From positions 1-36,234 of the IMG/VR virus record IMGVR_UViG_3300007346_000088: a stretch of 36,234 nt of DNA, one strand, 5' to 3'. Positions 8,169 to 18,501 of this stretch are shown in pieces (position 1 is the stretch's first letter; each line of letters starts with the position of its first letter). This DNA comes from a virus. The notes beneath the pieces were generated by a model. The model saw nothing but the letters and a program-made list of their open reading frames with translations, did no database searches and was not told the DNA's origin. The position numbers and the translations under genes were made by a program.

Positions 8169-8830
8169 TGCCAGCAGAAATTTTCAGCTATACCGCCCTA
8201 GATGTAATCACTAGGGTAAAGACCCAGTTTGGTGACAACTCAGGTGCTCAGCTGACTGATGCAACTATCTTGCGCTGGATCAACGATGGTCAGCAAGAAA
8301 TCGTCAACAACAACCCAATTCTCAAGGCCGTAAAGCTATCCAACATCGTAGCTGGGCAGGCAGAGTACACTTTCCCGGGTGACAAGGTGCAGTACATAGA
8401 AGCTGTCTACGTAGACAACCGCCCAGTCAAGAACCTATCCCCTCAGAGCTTCCGCGACTTTATTCTTTCAGACGACCCAAACACAGATGCAAACTCCAAG
8501 TATCCCGACGTCTGGTACGAGCGAGCAGGTGTGATCACCTTCTACCCAACACCTAACACCTCATTTACCAACGGACTAAAGCTAGAGTACGTCAAGATGC
8601 CTACAGCAGTTACTGCTGCCGACTCTCCTCTCGGGGTGCCCGATAGGTACCTAAACAACTTGGTCAACTACTGCATGATGAATGCGCTAGAGTACGACGA
8701 AAACTACGGGGCAGCACAATACAAGCTTGTTCAGTTTAGAGACGGACTGGATCGCCTGAGCTATAAAGAAAACATATCTCAGACCGACATGTACCCTGGC
8801 GTCTCTCCGGATATAAACGATTATGTCTGA
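8168..8830 (+). CDS. Head-tail adaptor protein
   Basis: 220 residues. The N-terminal part reads like the adaptor of P22/SU10-type podoviruses: a helix, LTDATILRWINDGQQEIV (about 35-52), then AGQAEYTFPGDKVQYIEAVY (about 68-87), where a hydrophobic beta hairpin follows the W-x-N-x-G-Q helix. The C-terminal part has VPDRYLNNLVNYCMMNALEY, a conserved helix in this family. Adaptors form a ring beneath the portal and receive the nozzle protein. The following gene overlaps by eight bases and fits that nozzle role. Confidence 0.75.
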   Translation: MPAEIFSYTALDVITRVKTQFGDNSGAQLTDATILRWINDGQQEIVNNNPILKAVKLSNIVAGQAEYTFPGDKVQYIEAVYVDNRPVKNLSPQSFRDFILSDDPNTDANSKYPDVWYERAGVITFYPTPNTSFTNGLKLEYVKMPTAVTAADSPLGVPDRYLNNLVNYCMMNALEYDENYGAAQYKLVQFRDGLDRLSYKENISQTDMYPGVSPDINDYV

Positions 8831-10448
8831 TGTCGTACGCCAAAGGTCAGCGCCACTAAACGACTTTTCCGGAGGTCTAAACAACTTCTGGGATCAGTCG
8901 GTTATTGCCGATAACGAAGTTCCGTTTCTTGAGAACCTAGAGTTCACCCCCCGTGGTGCCCTAACATCAAGACCGCCAATTTGGCCAGACGCGACGGCTA
9001 CGCTGCCTGAGTCTAATGTCCACTTTGACTTGCTTGGATACTACGTTTCAGAAGCTGGCGCTCGGTACGGCGTTTACACGTCGCCGACAAAGACTTACAT
9101 TTTTGACCTAGTAAACACTTGGACTGAGATCTGGGATCACAACGCTACTGATTTTGTACAGTACCAAGAACACGTCATCATGTGTCGCAACGATGGTGCC
9201 GGTGCAATCTGGAGGTCTGGCGGTGCTCAGATTTGGGATCCAGGGACTTCTAGCTTCGTAACTGGCAACCCAACTGAGACCATTGCAACAATGCCTGCGG
9301 CAGATGGCCTTGAACTCCACCAAGAAAGATTGTTTGCATTTGGCCCTCGGGGTACTGCAACTCAGTCAATTATGTACTGGTCAAACATCACAGGTGAGGT
9401 TGACGGCAGCCCTGAGCAGGATTGGCGTTACTGGGATGTCGCAACATCGTTTTCTTCGGTAAACAGCGGTGACGGTCAATGGATTACTGGCCTAGTTGCT
9501 GGCTACAACGACCTAACAGTTTTCCGCAACGACTCGACCTATCGCTACACCTTTAGCAACCTGCCAGAAGAGGGCATCATGGCTAAGGTGCAAGAAGGCA
9601 TCGGTGCAGAAAATCAAAAGTGCATTGTTCGCTACGAAAACGCAATTATTGTTCTTTCGGCAGATCAAACTTACAGTTACTACAACGGCGTATTCCAAAG
9701 CTTGAATGACCAAAAGGTACGCTTTGAAGGAAGTGAAGCAGCCTCTGGCCTAGATGTACCCTACGCACTTTCAGTACTCGGCGCTCGCTTAATTGTCTTC
9801 TACTCGGGCAACATCTACGTACTGCAGCTAAAGACAGGCACCTGGTCAGAATGGAACACCACAACTGGCTTTGTGTACACAAGAGTTGTCCCCAGCCCGC
9901 CTGATGTTATTGACCAAGCGCTAGAAGGCTGGACTATTTCTAACAATGCCTCTAGCGGCAATAGCGCCGTTTACCGCACTTGCGACCATTACCACGAGGG
10001 CGACGGCGCTGAGCCGATGCAGTGCGCTTTGCGAACAAAAATCTATGACTTCAGCACCCCCAACGAGTTTAAGAGGCTTTACTGGTGGGCAGCTTCGATT
10101 ATGGCGGTCGGTGAAGTTACTGCAAAGGTCTTCCCAGTGTCTCTCGAAACGACAACTCAGTCTACTTGGGACTGGCTTGAAGAGTTTACGTGGCCAGAGC
10201 TTGAGGCCGTTGACATTGGCTGGGAAAACCCAGCGCCATTCCCATTCAACGTCACAACAATTCGCACATTTAGCTGGACTAGACCTGAGCGCATAAACCT
10301 CAAGTTGGAGCACGCTTTGAGGTTCCGTCGGGTATACTTTGAGTTGTACATAAACACGGACGGGTCGGAGTCCACAGCACCTGCTCAGATCTTTAGCATT
10401 ACGCCGATGATCGGAGTCAAGGCAGCTATTTCGCAGGGAGTTAGTTAA
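8823..10448 (+). CDS. Tail nozzle / DNA stabilisation protein
   Basis: 541 residues, rich in Trp, Tyr, Gly and beta strands. The opening DFSGGLNNFWDQSVIADNE and LENLEFTPRGALTSRPP is the N-terminal motif of nozzle and gp10-like stabilisation proteins of short-tailed phages, followed by repeating strand units as in a beta-propeller (about 60-370). It is expected to form the hexameric tube that closes the head and guides DNA out. It lies after the adaptor and before the small structural genes. The exact type (P22 gp10-like or T7 gp12-like) cannot be decided by eye. Confidence 0.75.
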   Translation: MSDVVRQRSAPLNDFSGGLNNFWDQSVIADNEVPFLENLEFTPRGALTSRPPIWPDATATLPESNVHFDLLGYYVSEAGARYGVYTSPTKTYIFDLVNTWTEIWDHNATDFVQYQEHVIMCRNDGAGAIWRSGGAQIWDPGTSSFVTGNPTETIATMPAADGLELHQERLFAFGPRGTATQSIMYWSNITGEVDGSPEQDWRYWDVATSFSSVNSGDGQWITGLVAGYNDLTVFRNDSTYRYTFSNLPEEGIMAKVQEGIGAENQKCIVRYENAIIVLSADQTYSYYNGVFQSLNDQKVRFEGSEAASGLDVPYALSVLGARLIVFYSGNIYVLQLKTGTWSEWNTTTGFVYTRVVPSPPDVIDQALEGWTISNNASSGNSAVYRTCDHYHEGDGAEPMQCALRTKIYDFSTPNEFKRLYWWAASIMAVGEVTAKVFPVSLETTTQSTWDWLEEFTWPELEAVDIGWENPAPFPFNVTTIRTFSWTRPERINLKLEHALRFRRVYFELYINTDGSESTAPAQIFSITPMIGVKAAISQGVS

Positions 10449-10678
10449 TGGCAGGCGCAGAATACGGAGCACTCGGCACTCCGGAGTTCAACCCGTATGC
10501 TGCGGGCGCTCGTATTTATGGCGGTGGTCGTATGAACCCAACCATGGGCCCAGTAGACAAGGGCGGTTATGCAGAGCGTGACCGTATGCGCAAAGCAAAG
10601 CTAAACGCATTGCAGGCAAAGACTAAAGCCATGAAGGGTAAGAATTACGCTAGCCCCGACTACATGAGGTTTATCTAA
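10448..10678 (+). CDS. Small Gly/Tyr-rich then basic virion-region protein
   Basis: 76 residues, not recognised. Residues 1-40 are Gly/Pro/Tyr/Met-rich and probably flexible. Residues 41-70 are a strongly basic helix ([20 protein letters not shown]). Both its ends overlap its neighbours by one base (TAATG), so it belongs to the tail operon. The basic helix suggests contact with DNA or with acidic virion proteins; this is a guess. Confidence 0.65.
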   Translation: MAGAEYGALGTPEFNPYAAGARIYGGGRMNPTMGPVDKGGYAERDRMRKAKLNALQAKTKAMKGKNYASPDYMRFI

Positions 10679-11703
10679 TGGCAGTAGATCCCACACAATA
10701 CGGGTCAGCAGATGAAATTACTCAGGCAATGCTGGATCTTGAGGACAAGATTGCCAGAGGCCAAGGCTACATTAGCCGCATTGGCGACCCTACAAAAGAA
10801 GCAGGTGCACAGCGCAAGGTTGACCAGTACAAGGCTGACCGTGAAACGCTTTTCCAGTATCTAGCTGGAGGCAACATGCCTGGCGTTTATGACGCAGAGG
10901 GTGAAATTACCAAGGACAGGCCTTACGCTGGCTACACTCCTCAGACTACTGGCAATACGGCGGTGGATTCGGCAAATATTCTAAGCAGCATTCTCAACAG
11001 CCCGCTTTACACCGAGTCAATCAAGAATGCTTACCTTTCAGACTACCTGCCTGGCCTGACTCAAGCTAACTATGAGATTAACGCTGCTAGGGCTGCTGAA
11101 GTTAAAAACGCTTTCCGTCGCCAGCAAGCGCAGGCGGAGGCGGTGCGTGAAATTGCCGGCAACTACGCTGCACGCGGTATGCGCACCCCCAAGATGGTCA
11201 CAGAGGGCTTTGCCCCAGTCCAGCGTGAAACCGCTGCTGCCAAGGATGAGGCAGAAGCGGCAATAAATGCTTTAATTGCAAACAAGGAAGTTCTTTACGG
11301 CGCAGGCGCTCAGGATGATGAGACCTTTATTACAGACCCAACCATGTTTGGTGCTGTGGGTGCTGGAGCTCGTAGGCAAGCGCTGTCAGAGCTGCAGGGT
11401 TTACCCCAGTACTACGGTCTAACTCAGGTTGAGAACGCAAGCACTTCGCCTCTAGCTACTCAAACAACTGCCACTGGCCAAGAGACCATGGACACCGCAG
11501 CTCCAGTTGACGACAAGACACTGCCGACTGAAGAGCCAGCTCCAACACCAGAACCAGCGGCACAAACTTACAAGATCCAGTCAGGTGACACCCTGGGCAA
11601 GATTGCAAGCAGATACGGAACTTCAGTTTCCAAGCTAGCAGAGCTAAACCAGATCAAGAATCCAAACCTGATTTACGCCGGCAAGACACTGAAGATAGGC
11701 TAA
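10678..11703 (+). CDS. Virion protein with C-terminal LysM domain
   Basis: 341 residues. The N-terminal two thirds are helical and Ala/Gln/Glu-rich (about 15-225), like internal virion or ejection proteins. A Pro/Thr/Glu-rich linker (about 262-296) leads to a typical LysM domain at about 297-341: [41 protein letters not shown]. LysM binds N-acetylglucosamine chains of peptidoglycan. In a virion protein this would anchor the particle or ejected protein to the actinobacterial wall during DNA entry. No hydrolase motif is visible. It is coupled to the preceding gene (TAATG) and followed after three bases by another helical protein. Confidence 0.8.
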   Translation: MAVDPTQYGSADEITQAMLDLEDKIARGQGYISRIGDPTKEAGAQRKVDQYKADRETLFQYLAGGNMPGVYDAEGEITKDRPYAGYTPQTTGNTAVDSANILSSILNSPLYTESIKNAYLSDYLPGLTQANYEINAARAAEVKNAFRRQQAQAEAVREIAGNYAARGMRTPKMVTEGFAPVQRETAAAKDEAEAAINALIANKEVLYGAGAQDDETFITDPTMFGAVGAGARRQALSELQGLPQYYGLTQVENASTSPLATQTTATGQETMDTAAPVDDKTLPTEEPAPTPEPAAQTYKIQSGDTLGKIASRYGTSVSKLAELNQIKNPNLIYAGKTLKIG

Positions 11704-11706
11704 GCG

Positions 11707-12915
11707 ATGGCAACTTACGAAGATTGGTTTGAAAAAAACGTTAAGGACGCCCCCAGATACGGAAGCACTTACCAGATACCTAGGGAAAACATTTCTGAGC
11801 CTAGCGGAATTTCTAGTACTTATCAGATCCCAAGAACTGGCCCCAAGTACACAGCCCCAATGCCGGGCGTTTCTGCCATCCCTTCCCCAATGGACTTATT
11901 GCCGTCGGCTCCTCCTCGCGACCCCGGCGACACCGGAGAAAGAGCAAGATTTGAAGGTATGCGCCCACCTGAGCTGCCTACTGAAGACCAGCAGCAGCGT
12001 GGCCCAGCCGGCCCTAGTATTTCTAGCGTCTTTGCCCCACTGTTTGATGCACTAGACCAGCAGCGGAGAAATGCCGAAAGCCGCTACAGCGCAAACGCTG
12101 GTCAGATTCAGAACATCTACGGACAGATTATTGGCGCACGTAGCGCTGACATTGATGACATTCAAGAGGCTTACAGTCGCTTGCAGGAAGCAGCGGCCTC
12201 AAGAGGCGAGTCAACCCTTGGCAAGATGGCTCAACGTGAGCAGCAGCGCCAGACTCAGAATGAAGCAGTGCTTCAAAGTATGGGCGTGGGCGATATCGGC
12301 AGCGCAACCGATGATGTGGCAGCCCAGGCAGCTGCAGTAGCTCAAGACGTAGAGATGATGAATCAGTCCAACTGGGCGGGAATGCTCGACGTCATGGGCA
12401 AGACTTCTGAGGAGCTTGCTCGCGCAGACATCACTAGCTACGGCTACAGGCAGGGCGAGGACATTGCTAGGCTGCAGGCTGCTAAGGAAGATTACCTGCA
12501 GAATGTTGCAGATCAAGAGTTCCAGCTCAAGTTTGAAGAACAGCAGGCCAAGCTTGCAGCAGCTCAGGCTGCAGCAGCAGCCCAGGCTCGTGCCGAGCAG
12601 GAAGCGGCAGCAGCGGCGGCGAAGGCTCAAGAGCAGCAGTTTGAAATGAGCCTTGACTACATTCAAACGCTACCTCCAATTGAAAGAGCTATTGGAGAAG
12701 AGGCTTTGTATCGCGATCTGAGCTCAGCGGATCAGTCAAATGTACAGTCTGCATACAGAACTTTCCTTGAAACTGAAGGTGACAGATTAGGCCAGTACGG
12801 CATGAACGCCCAAGAAGCGCTAGCGACAATTAACAATGCCGGATATGCTGCGCAGCTTTCGCCACAAGCCATGTCTGTTCTCAGCAAGGCAATACTGTAT
12901 ACGTTCTCTCAGTAG
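11707..12915 (+). CDS. Ala/Gln-rich coiled-coil internal virion protein
   Basis: 402 residues, not recognised by family. The N-terminal 95 residues are Pro-rich and probably unfolded, and contain a duplicated STYQIPR motif (about residues 19-25 and 37-43). Residues 110-310 are almost wholly helical, with long Ala/Gln/Glu runs that predict coiled coil. Size, composition and position between the LysM protein and the giant protein fit an ejection protein that leaves the capsid with the DNA. The start ATG is six bases after the previous stop, without a strong Shine-Dalgarno. Confidence 0.65.
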   Translation: MATYEDWFEKNVKDAPRYGSTYQIPRENISEPSGISSTYQIPRTGPKYTAPMPGVSAIPSPMDLLPSAPPRDPGDTGERARFEGMRPPELPTEDQQQRGPAGPSISSVFAPLFDALDQQRRNAESRYSANAGQIQNIYGQIIGARSADIDDIQEAYSRLQEAAASRGESTLGKMAQREQQRQTQNEAVLQSMGVGDIGSATDDVAAQAAAVAQDVEMMNQSNWAGMLDVMGKTSEELARADITSYGYRQGEDIARLQAAKEDYLQNVADQEFQLKFEEQQAKLAAAQAAAAAQARAEQEAAAAAAKAQEQQFEMSLDYIQTLPPIERAIGEEALYRDLSSADQSNVQSAYRTFLETEGDRLGQYGMNAQEALATINNAGYAAQLSPQAMSVLSKAILYTFSQ

Positions 12916-12927
12916 TAAGATAGAGGC

Positions 12928-15900
12928 ATGGCCCTAGATCCCAGAGTACTTGCTGCCCTATCATCAGGGGCTAAGGCTAGCGGCACCTTCGACCCTAGCA
13001 AAATAAGTTCAAGCTCTTCTGGCGGCGATGGCGGGTTTAGCCTCGGCCAGTCCGTAATTGACATTCTAAGTACTGGTGGTTACGCCACTGCAGGAATGAC
13101 AAGCAAGCTTGGTCAAAATGTTGCCGCTATCGGCAAGGGTGAGCTGGGTGCAGTTGCGGATCTGCTAAACCCATTCTCACTTGCAGCGGCTGGCGCAAAG
13201 GGTGTAGCAGAGCGTCGCACCTACTCCCAAAACTTACGTGACATGGGCGTTGAAGGCAACTCTGCCGTCTGGCTTGGCTTGGCTCTTGACATTGGACTTG
13301 ATCCAACAACCTACATCACTGGAGGTTTGCTGGCTGGTGTAAAGGGCGCTACACAAGGCGCAAAGATTGCATCACAGGCTACAAAGGCTGGCAAGATTGC
13401 AGTCAAGCCAGTGCAGAGCGTTCTGCCGACCACAAGGCTTGCTGGTGCCGTAAAAAAGACTGAAGCATTTGCACCAATAAATAGACCTCTAACTGAATCG
13501 GAAAAGCTAGGAAACCTGCTATCCGGCATTGGAACCGGCTACGCCAAGGGCAAGGCCAATTATAAAGTAAGTGTTGCAGGAAACAAACTTGAAAGATTAA
13601 GCCGCAAGGCCGACAAAAAAGCTAAAAAAATTGCAGCTGTTACTCCAGACGCAATCGCAATTAGCCCGTCAATTGCAGCCAAGATTAAAAAGACCCAGGA
13701 CAAACTGTCCGACGCTAAGGACGCCGCCGACAAGATTGAGTTCCCAGTTTCAGCTGGGCAGTCAAAGGTTCGCCCCCCAGGAGCTGAAACTGGCTCTTCC
13801 GCCGTAGCTGCAGAAATCAGCGAAGAGCTTGCAACTGGTAGCAAAATAAACGACAGGCTCAATAAGCTTGCTCAAACTCTAGTCAGACCCGGAGCTGTGG
13901 CTGCAGACGTCGCAAAGTTTGATGAAACAAAAGCAGCGTTCCTTGACAAGGCATTTGACTTTAGCAGCCAGGAGCTTGCAACACTAAGAGGCAGCAACGC
14001 TGGCTTCAATGAGGTAAGCCTAGCTAGCGTCCAAAAGTTTCTTGATGCACCAAAGGTTGTCCAAGACGCCAACAAAGCTAAGGCAACTATCGAAGCAATT
14101 CTTGCTGCCCCTGCAAGGATTGGCGACGACGCTATTGAGCTGCAAGAAGAGCTTGCTAAGGCAGGGGCTGACCTACGCACAGCAACCGTAGATGATCTTT
14201 TGTTTGTGGCTTCAGAAGCTACAGACCCTCTAGTCAAGCGACAGGCTGCCGAGGCTTTTGAATTAAGTAAAGTGGGGCTTGACGAAGCAGCCCTAGCTGC
14301 CCCCGCAGCAAACAGGCCTTGGATTGAAGGCATTCACACTGCGCAGGATGCTGGCGACGCAGCCCGCTCAATTGTGGACTGGATTGCTCCGCAGCTGCGT
14401 GAAGGCGCACCAGCGGCATTCAAGACAATCGCCAAGGCTATTGAAGACGCTTTACAGCCAAAGCTGGCTAAAGCTGCTGGTGGAGCAGAAAAGCCTCTTA
14501 CGCCAGAAGCAGTCGAAGAAGTTGTAGGCCGATTCCTGGATGATGGGCTAGCCGCAGCTGTTAGCAAGATCGAGGGCGTAGACCCCGCAATTGCCAATAC
14601 TTACAATGACATCGCCGAACTTTCTGCTGACTTGCAGGCAGGCAAGCTAGAGCTTTCTGCAGCTGACAAGCGCAACCTGTCTGTAATTATGGGTGTGCCA
14701 GAAGACAACGTTGCTTCTGCCCTGCAAAAGATTGTAAATGATTTTGACGGCGTCGAGCAGCTCCTTGACCCAGCTGCTGAGGCAACTGATATTGGCAAGG
14801 GTATTATCACGGGCCCAGATGCCGTCACTGCCACTGGAAATGCTGCGGGTGCAGATGCCGCTAATGCGGCTGAAGATGTAATTGACAGCGCAGGCTTTGC
14901 AGATGATGTAATGACGGAGTCGGTTAGCCCAGAGGCGCAAGCTGCTCTCCTCAGAATGCGTGAGGCTGCTGCAGAGGACTTTGTAAGGGAACTTAGCAGC
15001 ACTGGTGAAATTTTTGACAGCAAAGAGCGCCTACGCATTGTCGAAATTATTCGTGACAGCATTTTGCCCAAGATCACAAAGCAGCTTCAGACTTTTGCAA
15101 AGGCGCAAGATAAGTCGGTTGAGCAAGTTCTTCGTGAAGCACTTGAAGGCGACATCAGAGCAATCACAGAAGATCCCCAGGCCTTTACAATTGGCGGAGC
15201 TCTAAAGCTTGACGAGCTGGGTTCTCACGGGCGCATTGACGTCTTTGACCGCCTAATCAGGGGCCAGGCTAAGTTTTACAAGAGTGCACCTGCAGACAAG
15301 GTGCTAGGCAGAGAGCTAAGGACTGCGTCTGCCGTAGAAAGCCTTATGCGCTCTCTGGGTATTCCAGTTCGCTCTACAGAATCCACAATGCAAGCGCTTC
15401 GCCGTAAGGGCATCAAGCCAAATACAAAAGCAGCTCGCAAGGTTCGCCCAGAATACTCCAGCGTAACTTGGACAGACATTGGTCGGGCAATGGTCAACTC
15501 CGGCAAGCTAGATTTGGCTTATGAGCTGCGCAGGGTTAGGGGCGAGGCCAATGAAGGATATCAGCTTGGCAACTTCCTGCCTACTGCCATTGAAAGCGCA
15601 TGGCTAGCGGTCAAGCGTCTAAACGTTGCGGGTGAAGGCTTTGCAAAGGGTTCCAAGAACCGTGAAGAAATCATAGATGCTTTAGACAACGTGAGCATGA
15701 GGGGCGGAGAGTTTGAAAAAGCTCCGCACGTAGTTGCAGCTGACAAGCTAGGCGGAGCTCAGGCTGCTGCAATTGCAAAGACCAAAGATGATCTAATTGA
15801 CTTCTTAGCTGATAACTACGATGCACTAAAGGCTATCGACGACCAGCGCGAAGCTCTCATCGTTGCAGCACAAGCTGAGCGCGTTCGCCCACTTGCCGTT

Positions 15901-18501
15901 GGTGTGTTTGCACAGATGACTAAATTTGCAAGCGAATTCCAAGGACTAAAGAGTGCTTTCAAAGACGGGGGACTCTCTGAAGAAATAATGACCCTTGCGA
16001 CCGGTAACTTGCTCAAGTCTTACGACGACTTCTTGAGCGAGATTTCGACAGGCGGATTTAGCGACCCTGCAATTGCAGCGAAAATTGCCAGTGTCTACAA
16101 GAGCATTTTCCTAAACGCTTCCATTAAAGGCCCAGATGGGAACACACTAAGTCTTGCTCCGCTTCTAAAAGAACTTGACGAGACCCTGTCTATGACAAGG
16201 GCAATGGATGCTGCTGGCACTCCTGCAGCTGCAAAGAATGCCCGTCGAGCGCAGAAAGTCAAGGCTTACGATCAACAAGCTCAGGTTGCTGCCGAGGCTT
16301 TGTACAAGGGTGACAAGGCCGGCAACTCTATGCCGGTGGCGACGGAAGCGCAGGATTCTGTAATTCAGGAAGCCCTAAGTATTCGAGGAGCATTCTCCGC
16401 TCCACAGGGCAAGCTGGCAAAACTTGCAACTGCTTTCAACGGCAACTATGGCATGGGTGCGACGTTCAAGACGATTGTTGCAAGCTCTGAGCTAACTGCA
16501 GTTAGCTACTCCCACTGGTTCTCGCTAGGACTCAAGCAATTGCAAAGGCTATCAAAGGGCCGTGAGAATGAGCTGCTTGCAGCCTTTAAGGCAGTCCAGG
16601 GGTACAGGAAAGAGCTAACTGCAGCCACAGAGCTAGGTGAAGAGCTTCCGATTGATGAGTTCCTGAGGGCTTGGGCAGATGCGGGTAACGGAACCTTCGA
16701 CATGGACTTCTTCAACCTCATCGACGAGGGCATGGAGACATTGCTTGGAAGTACTAGCACCTTTGGCGCTGCTAAGAGCTATGGAGTTATGGCCGACGAG
16801 CTAAATGTTGCTCTTCGACAGTTTGGCATGGCAGACATTCAAGCTGGCGACATCGATGATCTCTCTACGTTCTGGCACGCACTAAAGCCTGAGAACTTCC
16901 CTGAAAAGAGCCCGCTTGAGTTTATGAACCTAATGAACCTAGCGGTTCAGCGGGCAAACTCTCGAATTGAAATTGCAACTCAGTTTGACTTCTTTATCGG
17001 AAAGACAGCTGCTCAAATAAGAGAAGCTGGCGAAGCAATCAATGATTATGTCCGTATCGACGAGGACACGACAATCGGCAAGCTGCTTGGCGAGACCGAA
17101 AAGCTTGTACACAAAGACGATGTTGAAAAGCTAAAGTTTGTACAAAAGTATCTTGATTATGATTCAACCTTTAGCGAGAGTGCGCTAAAGCGAGTTGTCG
17201 AAGTTTCTGACCGCATTACTTATGTGCTGAAGTCAAGCAACACCCTAATCCGCCCAGGGCACCACGTAGTCTCTATTGTTGGTGAGGCTGCCATGAATGC
17301 TCTTGCGGGCGTTCGAGTTTCTTCTTACAACAACACCGCACGCATTCTGAATAAGTTCCGCCCAGGGCAGTATGACAATGCCGGAGAACCATTCAAGGCC
17401 TACGCTGAGCTTGACGCCAGAAAAGGCAAGCGAATCAAGGCAGATGAATTTAACAACGTCTACTGGCTTCGTGCTGACGGCGCTCGCGAGACTCTGCCCG
17501 ACGAGGCAGTATTCAAGCTTGCTCAAAAGTATGGCGTTCTGGTTCACCCCGGTGGCGGTCTTGAAGACTTTATTGTCTCCGGTGAGCCTACTGCCTTCCT
17601 AAAGGGTGGCTACGGCAAGTTCCACCAGGGCATGAATAAACTTTCGGTAATTGCCAGCCACCGTGACAACTTCTTCCGCCTCAGCCACTTTGTTGACGAG
17701 CTGCAAAGAACCAAAGGTGCAAAGAACATCGAAGAAGCTGCGCTAGCTGCAGCAACTGCAATTCGTGAATGGCACCCAACTTCAGCCAGCCTGTCTGCAG
17801 TCGAGAAAAAGTACATGCGTCGCGCTGTCTACTTCTATACCTGGCAGCGTATTGCGCTAACAAAGATTGTTGCCACGATGATCGAGCGCCCTGGCATCGC
17901 TACAATTCCTAGCAAGATCCAGTATGCATTTGCAGATGCCAATGGCTTCAACCCGGAGTCTTTTGGAGACCCATGGGATCCAGATGGAATTTATGCAAGC
18001 TGGCACACATCCTCAGTGTTTGGCCCACAGTTCCAAGGCCCTCGTGGGGCTGGGGACGCCTATGGTATCCAGCCTGCAATTCAGCCTATCGATATCTTGG
18101 CGCAGGCTTTTGAGCCATTCAACGTAGAGCCCGGAGAAAACCCGCTAATGGCAATCTCTAGGGGAGCTAACGACACGTTTGCTAACAATGCAAACCCAAT
18201 TATTAAGACTTTGATTGAGTCCACATCTCAGAGCAGGCTGGGTGAAGGCGGAGACTTACCTAGCCCACCTGAGTACCTAATTAATCAGGTCGGATTCGTA
18301 AACACAATCTCCAAGATGACTGGGTTCTTGCAAGACGAAAACCCATACGAGACTCCGCAAGACCGTGAAGAGAAGAACAATAGGCTACTATTGAACCTGC
18401 TACTAGGACAGAGAATTACTGACTACAGCACCCCATCCACGCAATATATGTGGACGGTGGATCAACGAGACATAGCGAGACGATTGGCAGAAGGCAGATG
18501 A
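12928..18501 (+). CDS. Giant internal virion / ejection protein
   Basis: 1857 residues, the largest gene in the window. The first 50 residues are Ser/Gly-rich. LGLALDIGLDPTTYITGG (about 117-134) is a motif I associate with giant podoviral virion proteins. A long Ala/Lys/Asp/Glu-rich helical middle follows. Near the C-terminus, HRDNFFRLSHFVDELQR and YMRRAVYFYTWQRIALTKI mark a conserved-looking module. I see no lysozyme, protease or polymerase motif. Such proteins usually sit in the capsid and are ejected to form a conduit across the envelope. Alanine-rich, secretion-prone segments fit that. It starts 12 bases after the upstream stop with a weak ribosome site. Confidence 0.75.
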   Translation: MALDPRVLAALSSGAKASGTFDPSKISSSSSGGDGGFSLGQSVIDILSTGGYATAGMTSKLGQNVAAIGKGELGAVADLLNPFSLAAAGAKGVAERRTYSQNLRDMGVEGNSAVWLGLALDIGLDPTTYITGGLLAGVKGATQGAKIASQATKAGKIAVKPVQSVLPTTRLAGAVKKTEAFAPINRPLTESEKLGNLLSGIGTGYAKGKANYKVSVAGNKLERLSRKADKKAKKIAAVTPDAIAISPSIAAKIKKTQDKLSDAKDAADKIEFPVSAGQSKVRPPGAETGSSAVAAEISEELATGSKINDRLNKLAQTLVRPGAVAADVAKFDETKAAFLDKAFDFSSQELATLRGSNAGFNEVSLASVQKFLDAPKVVQDANKAKATIEAILAAPARIGDDAIELQEELAKAGADLRTATVDDLLFVASEATDPLVKRQAAEAFELSKVGLDEAALAAPAANRPWIEGIHTAQDAGDAARSIVDWIAPQLREGAPAAFKTIAKAIEDALQPKLAKAAGGAEKPLTPEAVEEVVGRFLDDGLAAAVSKIEGVDPAIANTYNDIAELSADLQAGKLELSAADKRNLSVIMGVPEDNVASALQKIVNDFDGVEQLLDPAAEATDIGKGIITGPDAVTATGNAAGADAANAAEDVIDSAGFADDVMTESVSPEAQAALLRMREAAAEDFVRELSSTGEIFDSKERLRIVEIIRDSILPKITKQLQTFAKAQDKSVEQVLREALEGDIRAITEDPQAFTIGGALKLDELGSHGRIDVFDRLIRGQAKFYKSAPADKVLGRELRTASAVESLMRSLGIPVRSTESTMQALRRKGIKPNTKAARKVRPEYSSVTWTDIGRAMVNSGKLDLAYELRRVRGEANEGYQLGNFLPTAIESAWLAVKRLNVAGEGFAKGSKNREEIIDALDNVSMRGGEFEKAPHVVAADKLGGAQAAAIAKTKDDLIDFLADNYDALKAIDDQREALIVAAQAERVRPLAVGVFAQMTKFASEFQGLKSAFKDGGLSEEIMTLATGNLLKSYDDFLSEISTGGFSDPAIAAKIASVYKSIFLNASIKGPDGNTLSLAPLLKELDETLSMTRAMDAAGTPAAAKNARRAQKVKAYDQQAQVAAEALYKGDKAGNSMPVATEAQDSVIQEALSIRGAFSAPQGKLAKLATAFNGNYGMGATFKTIVASSELTAVSYSHWFSLGLKQLQRLSKGRENELLAAFKAVQGYRKELTAATELGEELPIDEFLRAWADAGNGTFDMDFFNLIDEGMETLLGSTSTFGAAKSYGVMADELNVALRQFGMADIQAGDIDDLSTFWHALKPENFPEKSPLEFMNLMNLAVQRANSRIEIATQFDFFIGKTAAQIREAGEAINDYVRIDEDTTIGKLLGETEKLVHKDDVEKLKFVQKYLDYDSTFSESALKRVVEVSDRITYVLKSSNTLIRPGHHVVSIVGEAAMNALAGVRVSSYNNTARILNKFRPGQYDNAGEPFKAYAELDARKGKRIKADEFNNVYWLRADGARETLPDEAVFKLAQKYGVLVHPGGGLEDFIVSGEPTAFLKGGYGKFHQGMNKLSVIASHRDNFFRLSHFVDELQRTKGAKNIEEAALAAATAIREWHPTSASLSAVEKKYMRRAVYFYTWQRIALTKIVATMIERPGIATIPSKIQYAFADANGFNPESFGDPWDPDGIYASWHTSSVFGPQFQGPRGAGDAYGIQPAIQPIDILAQAFEPFNVEPGENPLMAISRGANDTFANNANPIIKTLIESTSQSRLGEGGDLPSPPEYLINQVGFVNTISKMTGFLQDENPYETPQDREEKNNRLLLNLLLGQRITDYSTPSTQYMWTVDQRDIARRLAEGR

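Noticed and set aside
13872-14333. Several 100-158 codon minus-strand frames inside the giant gene
   Set aside because: All are Ser/Ala/Leu-rich shadows of an Ala/Glu/Lys-rich protein, with no start signals and no fit to the surrounding operon.
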